A program made the translations under genes and the position numbers. From JADJDM01 sp044352985 (GTDB taxonomy: Bacteria; Bacteroidota; Bacteroidia; B-17B0; Aurantibacillaceae), in the NCBI GenBank assembly GCA_044352985.1, contig JBILCU010000006.1, positions 124,001-188,000 of the forward strand: a stretch of DNA of 64,000 bases, read 5' to 3'. The notes beneath the pieces were generated by a model that worked only from the letters and a program-made list of their open reading frames with translations, did no database searches and had not been told where the DNA came from. The stretch's first letter is position 1. Every line of letters starts with the position of its first letter. Shown piece after piece: positions 1-7,960 of the stretch.

Positions 1-1470
1 GGGATCTGTTTCTGTAATATTCACTGCTGTTGGTGCATTAGGGCTTGATAAAGTAATTGTTGTCGCAACAAACTCACATCCGTTTGCATCTTTTACGGTT
101 AATGAATAAGTGCCTGTTTCAAGATTATTATAAACAGCGGTTGATGAAAATGCACCTCCATTAAAACTGTATGTATATGGTGAAGTACCTCCGGTAACAT
201 TACCTATTGCTATTGATCCATTTGCTAGTGAGCATCCCGGATCTGTTTCAGTCACTGCAACCGCAGTTGGCCCATTCGGACTAATTAATGTTATTGTTGG
301 AGCGGTAAATTCACAACCATTTGCATCCCTAATAATTAAAGAATAAGAGCCTGCAGCTAAATTGGAATAGTTCTGAGCGCCTGAAAATCCTTGAGCATTA
401 AAGTTGTATTGATAAGGTGCCGTACCACCTGTAACATTACCTATTGCTACTAATCCATTTGCAAGTGAGCATCCCGGATCTGTTTCAGTTACTGCAACCG
501 CAGTTGGTCCGTTAGAAGCGGCCAACACTATAGTAGTGTCTTTACTACAGCCAGAAGCACTAGTAATTGTTATTGAATATGATCCTGCAGCAAGATTGTT
601 AACTGAACTTGTTTGTCCTGTAGTTGGAAATGGCCATAAATAAAAATAAGTGCCAGTTGGTTGTGGATTAAAACTAATTATACCGTTTGGTGTATTGCAA
701 CTTGGCTGAACAATAGTAGGTAAAGTAGAAAACGTTCCTTGTGGGACACATGTACCGCCATTGCAATTATTTACTGCAATCGAACTTGGCAAATTCTGAA
801 CAAGCACTGTTGATCCATCTGTTTGTCGGCTAATTGGACTACCAGAAGCTGGGTTAGAACCACCATACTTTACTATGCCCGGAAATTGTGCATTTATTTG
901 AATAGGTGTTTTTAACACAACTGTAGAGGGAGTTCCAGTTGGTAAACACAATACACCTGGGTCAAAATCACTTGTGTTTGCGGTTAAATTTCCTGCGCTC
1001 GACGACCAATAAATACAATCGAGAGGCACTCCGCTTGCATCATATAGTGCACACCATCCGTCAGTATTGGCTAATACAAAATTACCATTATACATGCAAT
1101 AATCAGCCGCAACCAATGGGATATCGATGTTGCCCAATACAGCTCCTCCAGCATTAGATGAACCGATTACGATATGACCCCCGGGTGGTATTGTAGCAGC
1201 AGGAACGTTAGGTATTTTTATCGTGCCCCCCGTATTTGTGCCCGATAACGCTTGCTTCATTGCAATAAAATACCCAGTTATATTAACAGGAGAACAACTT
1301 GAATTATAAAGTTCTATGTATTCCTGACTTGAATTATAAATTAATCCATTTGGCGGGGTTTGAATTGTCCCCGGAGGTCTAATCATAAGCTCGTTCAATA
1401 CAATTTGTGAAAAGGTATTAAATGAAATGAAAAATAAAAATAATACTATGTAGCTTTTGCTTGTTTTCAT
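1..1470 (-). CDS. Secreted lamin-tail-domain protein with SprB-like repeats (C-terminus off window)
   Basis: An open frame of 490 codons runs from an ATG at 1470 to the window edge with no stop, so the C-terminus is missing. It starts with a signal peptide (MKTSKSYIVLFLFFISFNTF, then SQ). A lamin-tail domain follows at about residues 22-150 (NELM...EYIELYN). Then come about three and a half SprB-like repeats of roughly 79 residues with the NGxxxIGNVTGGTxPY and DANGCEF signatures. The repeats are visible in DNA as a 237-bp period. Proteins of this build are exported by the type IX system and sit on the cell surface; a T9SS C-terminal signal is expected beyond the edge. It is a tandem paralogue of the downstream-numbered gene at 1606-4248. 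The exact role (adhesion or gliding) is unknown. Confidence 0.85.
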   Translation of the reverse strand, partial: MKTSKSYIVLFLFFISFNTFSQIVLNELMIRPPGTIQTPPNGLIYNSSQEYIELYNSSCSPVNITGYFIAMKQALSGTNTGGTIKIPNVPAATIPPGGHIVIGSSNAGGAVLGNIDIPLVAADYCMYNGNFVLANTDGWCALYDASGVPLDCIYWSSSAGNLTANTSDFDPGVLCLPTGTPSTVVLKTPIQINAQFPGIVKYGGSNPASGSPISRQTDGSTVLVQNLPSSIAVNNCNGGTCVPQGTFSTLPTIVQPSCNTPNGIISFNPQPTGTYFYLWPFPTTGQTSSVNNLAAGSYSITITSASGCSKDTTIVLAASNGPTAVAVTETDPGCSLANGLVAIGNVTGGTAPYQYNFNAQGFSGAQNYSNLAAGSYSLIIRDANGCEFTAPTITLISPNGPTAVAVTETDPGCSLANGSIAIGNVTGGTSPYTYSFNGGAFSSTAVYNNLETGTYSLTVKDANGCEFVATTITLSSPNAPTAVNITETDP

Positions 1471-1479
1471 AAATAATGT

Positions 1480-1495
1480 TTGTTTTTAAAAACAA
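1480..1495. promoter_or_regulatory. 16-bp perfect palindrome just upstream of the start codon
   Basis: TTGTTTTTAAAAACAA is perfectly self-complementary and lies 9 nt ahead of the ATG at 1470. The paralogue at 1606-4248 has a palindrome with the same TTTTTAAAAA core in the equivalent place. It could be an operator or a 5'-UTR hairpin; the sequence does not say which. Confidence 0.4.
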
Positions 1496-1546
1496 CGAGC
1501 CAAAATACGTTCAGTTAAATTCACTTAAAAATTACAAATCGACCGA

Positions 1547-1554
1547 TTGTCCTA
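1547..1554 (-). promoter_or_regulatory. TAGGACAA motif, copy 1
   Basis: Read on the minus strand this is TAGGACAA, 76 nt ahead of the ATG of the 1-1470 gene. The same octamer in the same orientation lies upstream of two neighbouring genes (4330-4337 and 4470-4477). Function is inferred only from this recurrence. Confidence 0.35.
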
Positions 1555-1605
1555 CTTGTTTTAAATAAAATACTAGTTATTGTTTTGTTTTAAATAATGA
1601 AACAG

Positions 1606-4248
1606 TTATTTTATAACTAGTACCTGTCCATACTCCACTATGGTTTTATTTTGAAAATCAGTAGCATAGATTACATAAACATATACGCCATCTTGAACCA
1701 TATTGCTTTTATATGTACCATCCCATTTTTTTGTAATATCATCTAATACAGCTATAGCTTCGCCCCATCGATTATAGATGTAACACTTGTATTCATTTAT
1801 ACAATTAGTTTCAACAAACCAGTTATCATTAACATCATCATCATTTGGAGTAAAAGTATTTGGTGCATAAAACACAGCTTCATCATTTGTTCTGGGTATA
1901 TCAATATCAAAAGTAGTATTACACCCATCTCCATCAATAACAACTAATGGGTAATTACCTGAAGATAAACTTTCGAAACTCGGATTACTTACTGTATTTC
2001 CATCATTAAAGGAATATTGATAAGGCGCAGAACCTCCGTAAACAGTAGTTACTTTAAAAACACCATCACGACCTTCACAGGAGGGCTCTGTTATTTCTGA
2101 TGTTATTGACATGGTGATTGTTGTGTTATTTAAAAATGCAGTTCGGGTATAAGTGCAATTATTTATGTCAATAACACTTAAAGTATAAGTACCCGAAGCA
2201 AGATTTGTAAATGAATTTACATTTGTAAAACCTTGATTATTTAAGCTGTATTGATACGGTGCTGTTCCTCCTGTTATACTTGTAATTTGTAACGAACCAT
2301 CAGAATTATTACAATAAGAAGGCGTTGAACCTAAATTTATAGCAACCGGACTGCCTGTGTTTGTTAAAGCAATTGGCGGTGCATTGTATATACAGCCAGT
2401 TGCGTCTTTCACTACTAATGAATATGCACCTGAAGCTAACCCTGTAAAAGAATTGTTAATGTTAAAGCCACTTGAATTAAAATTATACTCATAAGGCGCA
2501 ACACCACCTAAAACGGTATTGATTATTATTGAACCGTTACTATTATTACAAGTAGGATTATTAGCATTAATTGATACAGCAGTTGGCCCGTTTGAGTTTG
2601 CCAAAATAACTGCCGGCGAATTATAAGTGCACCCATTTGCATCTTTTACTATTACCGAATAATTTCCTGGAGCTAAATTGGAATAATTAACGGACGAAGA
2701 AAATCCCTGTGAGTTAAAATTATACTGATAAGGACTAGTACCACCTGTAACCGAACCAATTGTAACACTACCGTTATTTTGCCCACAGCTTGGATTAACA
2801 AAATTAATGTTTGTTGATGTTGGGCCTGCACTATTTGTTAACGTAATAATTGGTGCTGTATATTCACATCCATTAGCATCTTTAATAATTAGGGTAAATG
2901 ATCCCGGATTTAAACCGGAATAATTTAACGTTGATGAAAATCCGGATGAATTAAAATTATATTGATATGGCGCTACACCGCCTGTTACATTATTAATTTG
3001 TACATTGCCATTAGTAAGCCCACAACTTGGATTTAATGTATTAAGTGTTGCTGAGCTTGGTCCTGACAATGAAGTTAACACAATTGCGGGTGCAGTAAAC
3101 TCACATCCATTAGCATCCTTTACAATTAATGGATATGAACCTGCTACTAATCCTGAATAACTAGTGCCACTTGAAAAACCAGTAGAATTAAAATTGTACA
3201 GATAAGGTGCAACCCCTCCGGTTACGGCCCCAAGAGTAACGCTACCATTAGAAGAGTTACATGTAGGATTGTTGGTATTAACCAGTATAGTATTGGGTGA
3301 ATTTCCGGTTGTTAATATTATCACTGTATCCTTTGAACATCCACCAGAACTAACCGTTATAGAATATGTTCCAGAAGATAAACCTGTTGACGTATTATTG
3401 TTTGAAATAGTTGGATTCCAATTATAAGAATAATTGCCTGCAGGACTAACATTTAGAGTTATTGAACCATTATTAGCATTACAAGTGGGTTGAGTAATTG
3501 CAGAGTTTATTTGAAAGGATGCTGCAGAAGAACACTGTCCGTTGTTACATTGATTATTACCGGCAATGCTTGGATTAACATCTCTTGTCCAGCTACCACC
3601 ATCCGGAACACGACTAAAGGTTTTATCAAATGAAGTAGATAATCCACCATAGGATAATTTTGTGGGATAGTTTTGAGCTATTTCTCTGCACGACATTAGT
3701 GATGTAATGCCACTACAAGACGTAATGGGTACACAAGGACCAACTGAAAAATCATTATCTGTAGTTAGATTTGGATTTTGAGCACTAGACCAATAAATTG
3801 CATCTTCAACAATCCCACTAGCGTTGTAAATTGCAACGCATCCATCTCCATTAGGTAATAACCAGCCTCCAGAACCAGCCTGGCAAGTATTTGTTGAATT
3901 AATGTCAAAATCAATATCAGAAGGATTGTATGCGGTATTATTATCTGATAAAGTTCCGCCTATTACCAAATGTTGCCCAGGATTAATTGTTGTTCCAGCA
4001 GGAAATTGAAATGCACCTACCCAATAAGGTGTAGTTCCGGTTAACGGAGCTCCTGAGCCAACTATCCAACAACCAATATCAATAGCTGAACAGCCTTTAT
4101 TATAAATTTCTACATATTCTTTTTTTCTTAGACCTTGATTTACAGATGTGCTTGTGCCCGGTTTATGCATTACTTCATTTATAACTACTTGCGCAGAAAC
4201 AAAATGACTTAAGAGTAATAAAATAAAAATTAGCGTTAGCTGTTTCAT
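1606..4248 (-). CDS. Secreted lamin-tail/SprB-repeat protein with T9SS type B C-terminal domain
   Basis: 880 residues. A signal peptide (about 1-19, ending in VSAQ) is followed by a lamin-tail domain (about 20-150, INEVMHKPG...KEYVEIYNKGC) and seven SprB-like repeats of about 78 residues (about 245-785). Typical units carry NGSVTIGSVTGGTSPYQYNF and KDANGC. The last ~90 residues (FYAPNTFTPNDDDVND...YNRWGE...WDGTY...DGVYVYVI) match the gliding-motility/CHU_C C-terminal domain, the type B signal for export and surface attachment by the type IX system. It is a tandem paralogue of the gene at 1-1470, with only 135 nt between the two. A surface adhesin-like role is inferred from the family; no catalytic motif is seen. 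Confidence 0.9.
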   Translation of the reverse strand: MKQLTLIFILLLLSHFVSAQVVINEVMHKPGTSTSVNQGLRKKEYVEIYNKGCSAIDIGCWIVGSGAPLTGTTPYWVGAFQFPAGTTINPGQHLVIGGTLSDNNTAYNPSDIDFDINSTNTCQAGSGGWLLPNGDGCVAIYNASGIVEDAIYWSSAQNPNLTTDNDFSVGPCVPITSCSGITSLMSCREIAQNYPTKLSYGGLSTSFDKTFSRVPDGGSWTRDVNPSIAGNNQCNNGQCSSAASFQINSAITQPTCNANNGSITLNVSPAGNYSYNWNPTISNNNTSTGLSSGTYSITVSSGGCSKDTVIILTTGNSPNTILVNTNNPTCNSSNGSVTLGAVTGGVAPYLYNFNSTGFSSGTSYSGLVAGSYPLIVKDANGCEFTAPAIVLTSLSGPSSATLNTLNPSCGLTNGNVQINNVTGGVAPYQYNFNSSGFSSTLNYSGLNPGSFTLIIKDANGCEYTAPIITLTNSAGPTSTNINFVNPSCGQNNGSVTIGSVTGGTSPYQYNFNSQGFSSSVNYSNLAPGNYSVIVKDANGCTYNSPAVILANSNGPTAVSINANNPTCNNSNGSIIINTVLGGVAPYEYNFNSSGFNINNSFTGLASGAYSLVVKDATGCIYNAPPIALTNTGSPVAINLGSTPSYCNNSDGSLQITSITGGTAPYQYSLNNQGFTNVNSFTNLASGTYTLSVIDINNCTYTRTAFLNNTTITMSITSEITEPSCEGRDGVFKVTTVYGGSAPYQYSFNDGNTVSNPSFESLSSGNYPLVVIDGDGCNTTFDIDIPRTNDEAVFYAPNTFTPNDDDVNDNWFVETNCINEYKCYIYNRWGEAIAVLDDITKKWDGTYKSNMVQDGVYVYVIYATDFQNKTIVEYGQVLVIK

Positions 4249-4264
4249 GGTATTTGTAATTAAT

Positions 4265-4280
4265 CGATTTTTAAAAATCG
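4265..4280. promoter_or_regulatory. 16-bp perfect palindrome upstream of the 1606-4248 gene
   Basis: CGATTTTTAAAAATCG is perfectly self-complementary and lies 16 nt ahead of the ATG at 4248. It shares the TTTTTAAAAA core with the palindrome upstream of the paralogue (1480-1495). Confidence 0.4.
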
Positions 4281-4329
4281 GTACAAATTAATCTTAGGAT
4301 TTAAAAGAAGAAACAGTGAATCGCGTACG

Positions 4330-4337
4330 TTGTCCTA
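4330..4337 (-). promoter_or_regulatory. TAGGACAA motif, copy 2
   Basis: On the minus strand this reads TAGGACAA, 81 nt ahead of the ATG at 4248. It has the same orientation and nearly the same distance as copy 1 has to its own gene. Confidence 0.35.
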
Positions 4338-4469
4338 TTAAAATAATCAACATTAATCAATTTTAATTTTTCCATTTAAATAAAATAATTAAAAAACAGT
4401 ATTGATTTATATAAAGATTTATAAATCGATCTTTTTAATCACTTAAAGGTTATTTTTTAAAAATATAAA

Positions 4470-4477
4470 TAGGACAA
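4470..4477 (+). promoter_or_regulatory. TAGGACAA motif, copy 3
   Basis: Plus-strand TAGGACAA sits 35 nt ahead of the ATG at 4513, or 77 nt ahead of the next in-frame ATG at 4555. The second spacing matches the 76 and 81 nt of copies 1 and 2. With copy 2 it forms an inverted pair within the divergent intergenic region. Confidence 0.35.
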
Positions 4478-4512
4478 AATTTCAATTTAACAATTAAATC
4501 TTAAATTATTAT

Positions 4513-5955
4513 ATGGCATTAGTTTCTAATTTTAGAAGCATAAATTCTATAAAAATGATAGGGCAAAAGTTATTTCTTGTATTAAGTAGGCTTTCAACGG
4601 CGGAGCGAAAAATTTTTTTCTTAAGAGCAAAAAAAACTGAAGACAAACGATTTAAACAATTTGTTTTTTTATTAGGTAAAAAGGGTTTTTCTACAGCAGA
4701 ATTTCAAACTAGCTTAGATATAATAAAAAAAGAAATTGCAACTAATAATTCAAATGAAAAAGAGATGCAAGACGCCTTAAGGCGATTTATAGACTTTTGC
4801 ATCAAAGAAGTTGAAAATTTAAAAATTGAACTTTATATTAAGTCCAATTTTAAAACAAGAAATTTTATTCTTTCCGAAATATATGATCATTCTTCGAGCA
4901 GAGAAATTCATGAGGATTACTTAAATAAGTTAGATAAATTTTCAGATGAAAAAGATTTTTGGTTAAAGAATTATTATATAACTAAAATGTCTACAATTAA
5001 ATTACGTAGTCAAAAATTATCTGATCTGGAAGACTGGAAATCATTACTTATAAAACAAAAAAAACTGGTTCAAGAAAACTATCAACATGAGATAGCTTCA
5101 GTGTACGATAAAATTTCTGCTTCTTATATTGATGATAAACGATCTATTGATTTATTAGAAGGGGAGTTAAAAACAGAAGATGATTTATTGCTTCAAATAG
5201 CATTAGCAAAAAATGATTTAGTTAAAGCATCATTATATTTAACGCTTGCCCGTTTCTTTTTCAAAAACGAAGCAAAGTTTAAAGAATATACCAACTCATC
5301 GTTAAAGCTTTTAGCAAACCAATCCGAAAAAGAAGCACTGATTATAAAACGAAAATTACATTTTGCATCGTTTTTACAATCGTTTCACTTTAATCATTCC
5401 TACAGCGAAACATTAAATCACATTAAACAAGTTCTTGAAATAAATAAAAAGTTTGATCTTGAGGATGACAAATCTGTTTTTTATTTGTTTTTTTTACAAC
5501 TATTAAAAACAGATCACAGCGGTGAAATTAATGTTTTTGAAACCGGTTATGATGCTTATTTTTCACATGAATCTACTCTTTATTTAAAAGAGTTTTTACA
5601 GGCTTTTGAATTTTTTAGTACTAATAACTATAAATCAGCAAAACGCTTACTTACTAATTTATCATATATCGATAATCCCTATTTAGCTTCATGGGCAAGA
5701 TTAATTGAAATTGTTACTAACTACAAACAAGGAAATACAGACTTTGCAGAAACACTCTTGAAAAGCGAATTGAAAAGAATGGATTCTAATAAAAATAGGA
5801 TTTTTTCAATGAATTCTAATTTACGACTTTTGAAAGAGTTGAGTGACCGTTTATTGGCAAAAACACCTGTTTTGCTTAAAACTATTAATACCGAAAAAAC
5901 AAAATATACCCTTTTTCATCAGTTACTTTCTAACGAATTGAAAAATAAAAATTGA
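4513..5955 (+). CDS. Hypothetical alpha-helical protein, possibly TPR-like
   Basis: 480 residues, Lys- and Leu-rich, with no signal peptide, membrane segment or catalytic motif that I recognise. The sequence is almost entirely helix-forming with regular helical pairs in the second half (for example YLTLARFFFKNEAKFKEYT), suggesting an alpha-solenoid of TPR type; this is inference. Two starts are possible: ATG 4513 and ATG 4555 (MIGQKLFLVLSRLSTAER). The second fits the TAGGACAA spacing seen at the neighbouring genes and removes a poorly structured N-terminus. The gene is divergent from the secreted paralogues and may share a regulator with them. No function is assigned. Confidence 0.75.
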   Translation: MALVSNFRSINSIKMIGQKLFLVLSRLSTAERKIFFLRAKKTEDKRFKQFVFLLGKKGFSTAEFQTSLDIIKKEIATNNSNEKEMQDALRRFIDFCIKEVENLKIELYIKSNFKTRNFILSEIYDHSSSREIHEDYLNKLDKFSDEKDFWLKNYYITKMSTIKLRSQKLSDLEDWKSLLIKQKKLVQENYQHEIASVYDKISASYIDDKRSIDLLEGELKTEDDLLLQIALAKNDLVKASLYLTLARFFFKNEAKFKEYTNSSLKLLANQSEKEALIIKRKLHFASFLQSFHFNHSYSETLNHIKQVLEINKKFDLEDDKSVFYLFFLQLLKTDHSGEINVFETGYDAYFSHESTLYLKEFLQAFEFFSTNNYKSAKRLLTNLSYIDNPYLASWARLIEIVTNYKQGNTDFAETLLKSELKRMDSNKNRIFSMNSNLRLLKELSDRLLAKTPVLLKTINTEKTKYTLFHQLLSNELKNKN

Positions 5956-6018
5956 GTTTTACAAATTTGAAAACTGTTTTTTCGAAGAGTTAAGTAAACG
6001 ATTTCTGCGTTTTGTTTA

Positions 6019-6026
6019 TATCTTTG
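6019..6026 (+). promoter_or_regulatory. Possible -7 element ahead of the K+ channel gene
   Basis: TATCTTTG matches the Bacteroidota -7 consensus TAnnTTTG and ends 5 nt before the ATG at 6032, which would give an almost leaderless transcript. No clear TTG is found at the -33 distance, so this is weak. Confidence 0.3.
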
Positions 6027-6031
6027 AATCA

Positions 6032-7060
6032 ATGCTTCGTTTTCAATACTTAACACATTACAAAAAAATATTTCTTCCTGTTTTACTTTTAGGAATAGTT
6101 TTAGTTGTTGGTGTTTTTGGCTACCGATTTATTTCAGGGTATTCTTATGTAAACGCTTTTTACATGACCGTAACTACTGTTGCAACTGTAGGTTTTGGAG
6201 AAATAGAACCACTTGACACAAAAGGAAGATTATTTACAGCTTTTCTAATCATCTCAAGTTTTGGTACATTTGCTTATGCAGTAACTTCACTTACAAAATA
6301 TGTAATTGACGGAGAATTTAATAGTTTTTTTAAAACAAGAAGAATGAGTGACGCAATCAATAAACTAAACGGGCATGTAATCATCTGCGGCTTTGGTAGA
6401 AATGGAAAACAAGCTTCAACCGTTTTAAAAAAGAACAACAAACGTTTTGTTGTGGTTGAAAACAAGCTTGATGTTACCAATCAAATGACTCATCGATATC
6501 ATGAATTGGTAATCAACGGAGATGCAACACAAGACGAAGTTTTGATAAGAGCAGGAGTTAAACGAGCATCTGCATTAATTACAACTTTACCTAATGATGC
6601 CGATAATCTTTTTATTGTGTTATCTGCCCGAAATTTAAATTCGAATTTGACCATTATCAGCAGAGCTTCGGATGATAATTCGGATGTGAAATTAAAAATT
6701 GCGGGTGCCAATAACGTAATCATGCCTGATAAGGTAGGTGGCGCACACATGGCCAGTTTAGTAATGAAACCGGATGTGGTAGAATTTATTGATTACATTA
6801 CCGGGCAAGGTGGTGAAGCAATAAATTTAGAAGAAATTACGTACAACGAAATTCCAGAAAGCTTTAAAAATAAAACCTTAAAGGATCTTGAAATCAGAAA
6901 AAAATCAGGGGCAAACATTATTGGTTTCAGAAAAGGAAATGGCGATTATATCGTAAATCCAAGCGCAGATACGCCTATTATTCCTGATGGAAAAATATTT
7001 GTACTTGGCACTACCGAGCAAATTGCCAAACTGAAAAAAATGCTTCAGCACGAAGGTTAA
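6032..7060 (+). CDS. TrkA-type potassium channel protein
   Basis: 342 residues. Two membrane segments (about 12-33 and 68-88) flank a pore loop with the selectivity-filter signature TTVATVGFGE, a variant of TVGYGD. A Rossmann RCK/TrkA-N domain follows (VIICGFGRNG, about residues 115-240), and then a TrkA-C domain (about 255-340). This is the usual layout of ligand-gated two-TM bacterial K+ channels in the inner membrane, where the cytoplasmic RCK ring binds nucleotide or ions. The gene stands 26 nt ahead of a glycosyltransferase on the same strand; a functional tie to it is not evident. Confidence 0.88.
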   Translation: MLRFQYLTHYKKIFLPVLLLGIVLVVGVFGYRFISGYSYVNAFYMTVTTVATVGFGEIEPLDTKGRLFTAFLIISSFGTFAYAVTSLTKYVIDGEFNSFFKTRRMSDAINKLNGHVIICGFGRNGKQASTVLKKNNKRFVVVENKLDVTNQMTHRYHELVINGDATQDEVLIRAGVKRASALITTLPNDADNLFIVLSARNLNSNLTIISRASDDNSDVKLKIAGANNVIMPDKVGGAHMASLVMKPDVVEFIDYITGQGGEAINLEEITYNEIPESFKNKTLKDLEIRKKSGANIIGFRKGNGDYIVNPSADTPIIPDGKIFVLGTTEQIAKLKKMLQHEG

Positions 7061-7086
7061 TTATAAATTTAGTATTCTTTTTTTAA

Positions 7087-7959
7087 GTGAAAGTATCCGG
7101 TTTTACCATTATCAGAAATGCCATTAAGTATGATTATCCTGTTGTGGAATCCATCACTTCCGTTTTACCCATGTGCGATGAATTTATTGTTGCAGTAGGG
7201 AATTCAGAGGACGACACAAGAAAATTAATCGAAGGCATTGCTTCCGATAAAATTAAAATAATTGATTCCGTTTGGAATGATGAATTACGAGTAGGAGGTA
7301 AAGTGCTGGCAGATGAAACCAATAAAGCCAAAAAAGCCATTTCTCCTGATTCGGACTGGGCATTTTATATTCAGAGCGATGAAGTGATACATGAAAAATA
7401 CCATGCTGAAATTTTATCCGCTATGAAAAAATGGAAAGACAACAAAGAGATTGAGGGATTGTTGTTTAAGTACCTGCATTTTTACGGAAACTATGAATTT
7501 GTGGGCAATTCTAGAAAATGGTATAGAAACGAAATTCGGATTATTCGTAATGATAATAATATTGTTTCATACAAAGATGCTCAAGGATTCAGAACAAGAG
7601 ACAATAAAAAATTAAATGTAAAAGATATTGATGCCTGTGTTTACCATTATGGCTGGGTAAAGCCACCAAAAGCGCAGCAGGAGAAACAAAAAAATTTCAA
7701 TAAGCTTTGGCATAGTGATGATTGGATGGTTAAAAACATCAGTAAAGATGAGGAGTTTGATTACAGTAAAATCGATTCATTAAAAAAATTTGAAGGCACT
7801 CATCCTGCTGTACTTGCTGAACGTTTGCAACGCTATAATTGGAAATTTGATTTTAATCCGAGAAACATTCACTTATCTGTAAAAGATCGATTGTTATTGT
7901 TTATTGAAGAACAAAGTGGCTATCGTGTTGGTGAGTATAAAAATTATAAGTTGATTTAA
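7087..7959 (+). CDS. Family 2-like glycosyltransferase
   Basis: 290 residues, starting at a GTG. The N-terminus (MKVSGFTIIRNAIKYDYPVV) and the acidic motif WAFYIQSDEV, in the place of the DxD metal/nucleotide-sugar motif, indicate a GT-A fold glycosyltransferase. There are no membrane segments. The sugar donor and acceptor cannot be told. The stop is 1 nt from the uvrB start, so the two are probably cotranscribed, although no shared role is apparent. Confidence 0.75.
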   Translation: MKVSGFTIIRNAIKYDYPVVESITSVLPMCDEFIVAVGNSEDDTRKLIEGIASDKIKIIDSVWNDELRVGGKVLADETNKAKKAISPDSDWAFYIQSDEVIHEKYHAEILSAMKKWKDNKEIEGLLFKYLHFYGNYEFVGNSRKWYRNEIRIIRNDNNIVSYKDAQGFRTRDNKKLNVKDIDACVYHYGWVKPPKAQQEKQKNFNKLWHSDDWMVKNISKDEEFDYSKIDSLKKFEGTHPAVLAERLQRYNWKFDFNPRNIHLSVKDRLLLFIEEQSGYRVGEYKNYKLI

Positions 7960-7960
7960 C

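Noticed and set aside
939..1157. 72-codon plus-strand ORF
   Set aside because: Antisense shadow of the lamin-tail domain coding region.
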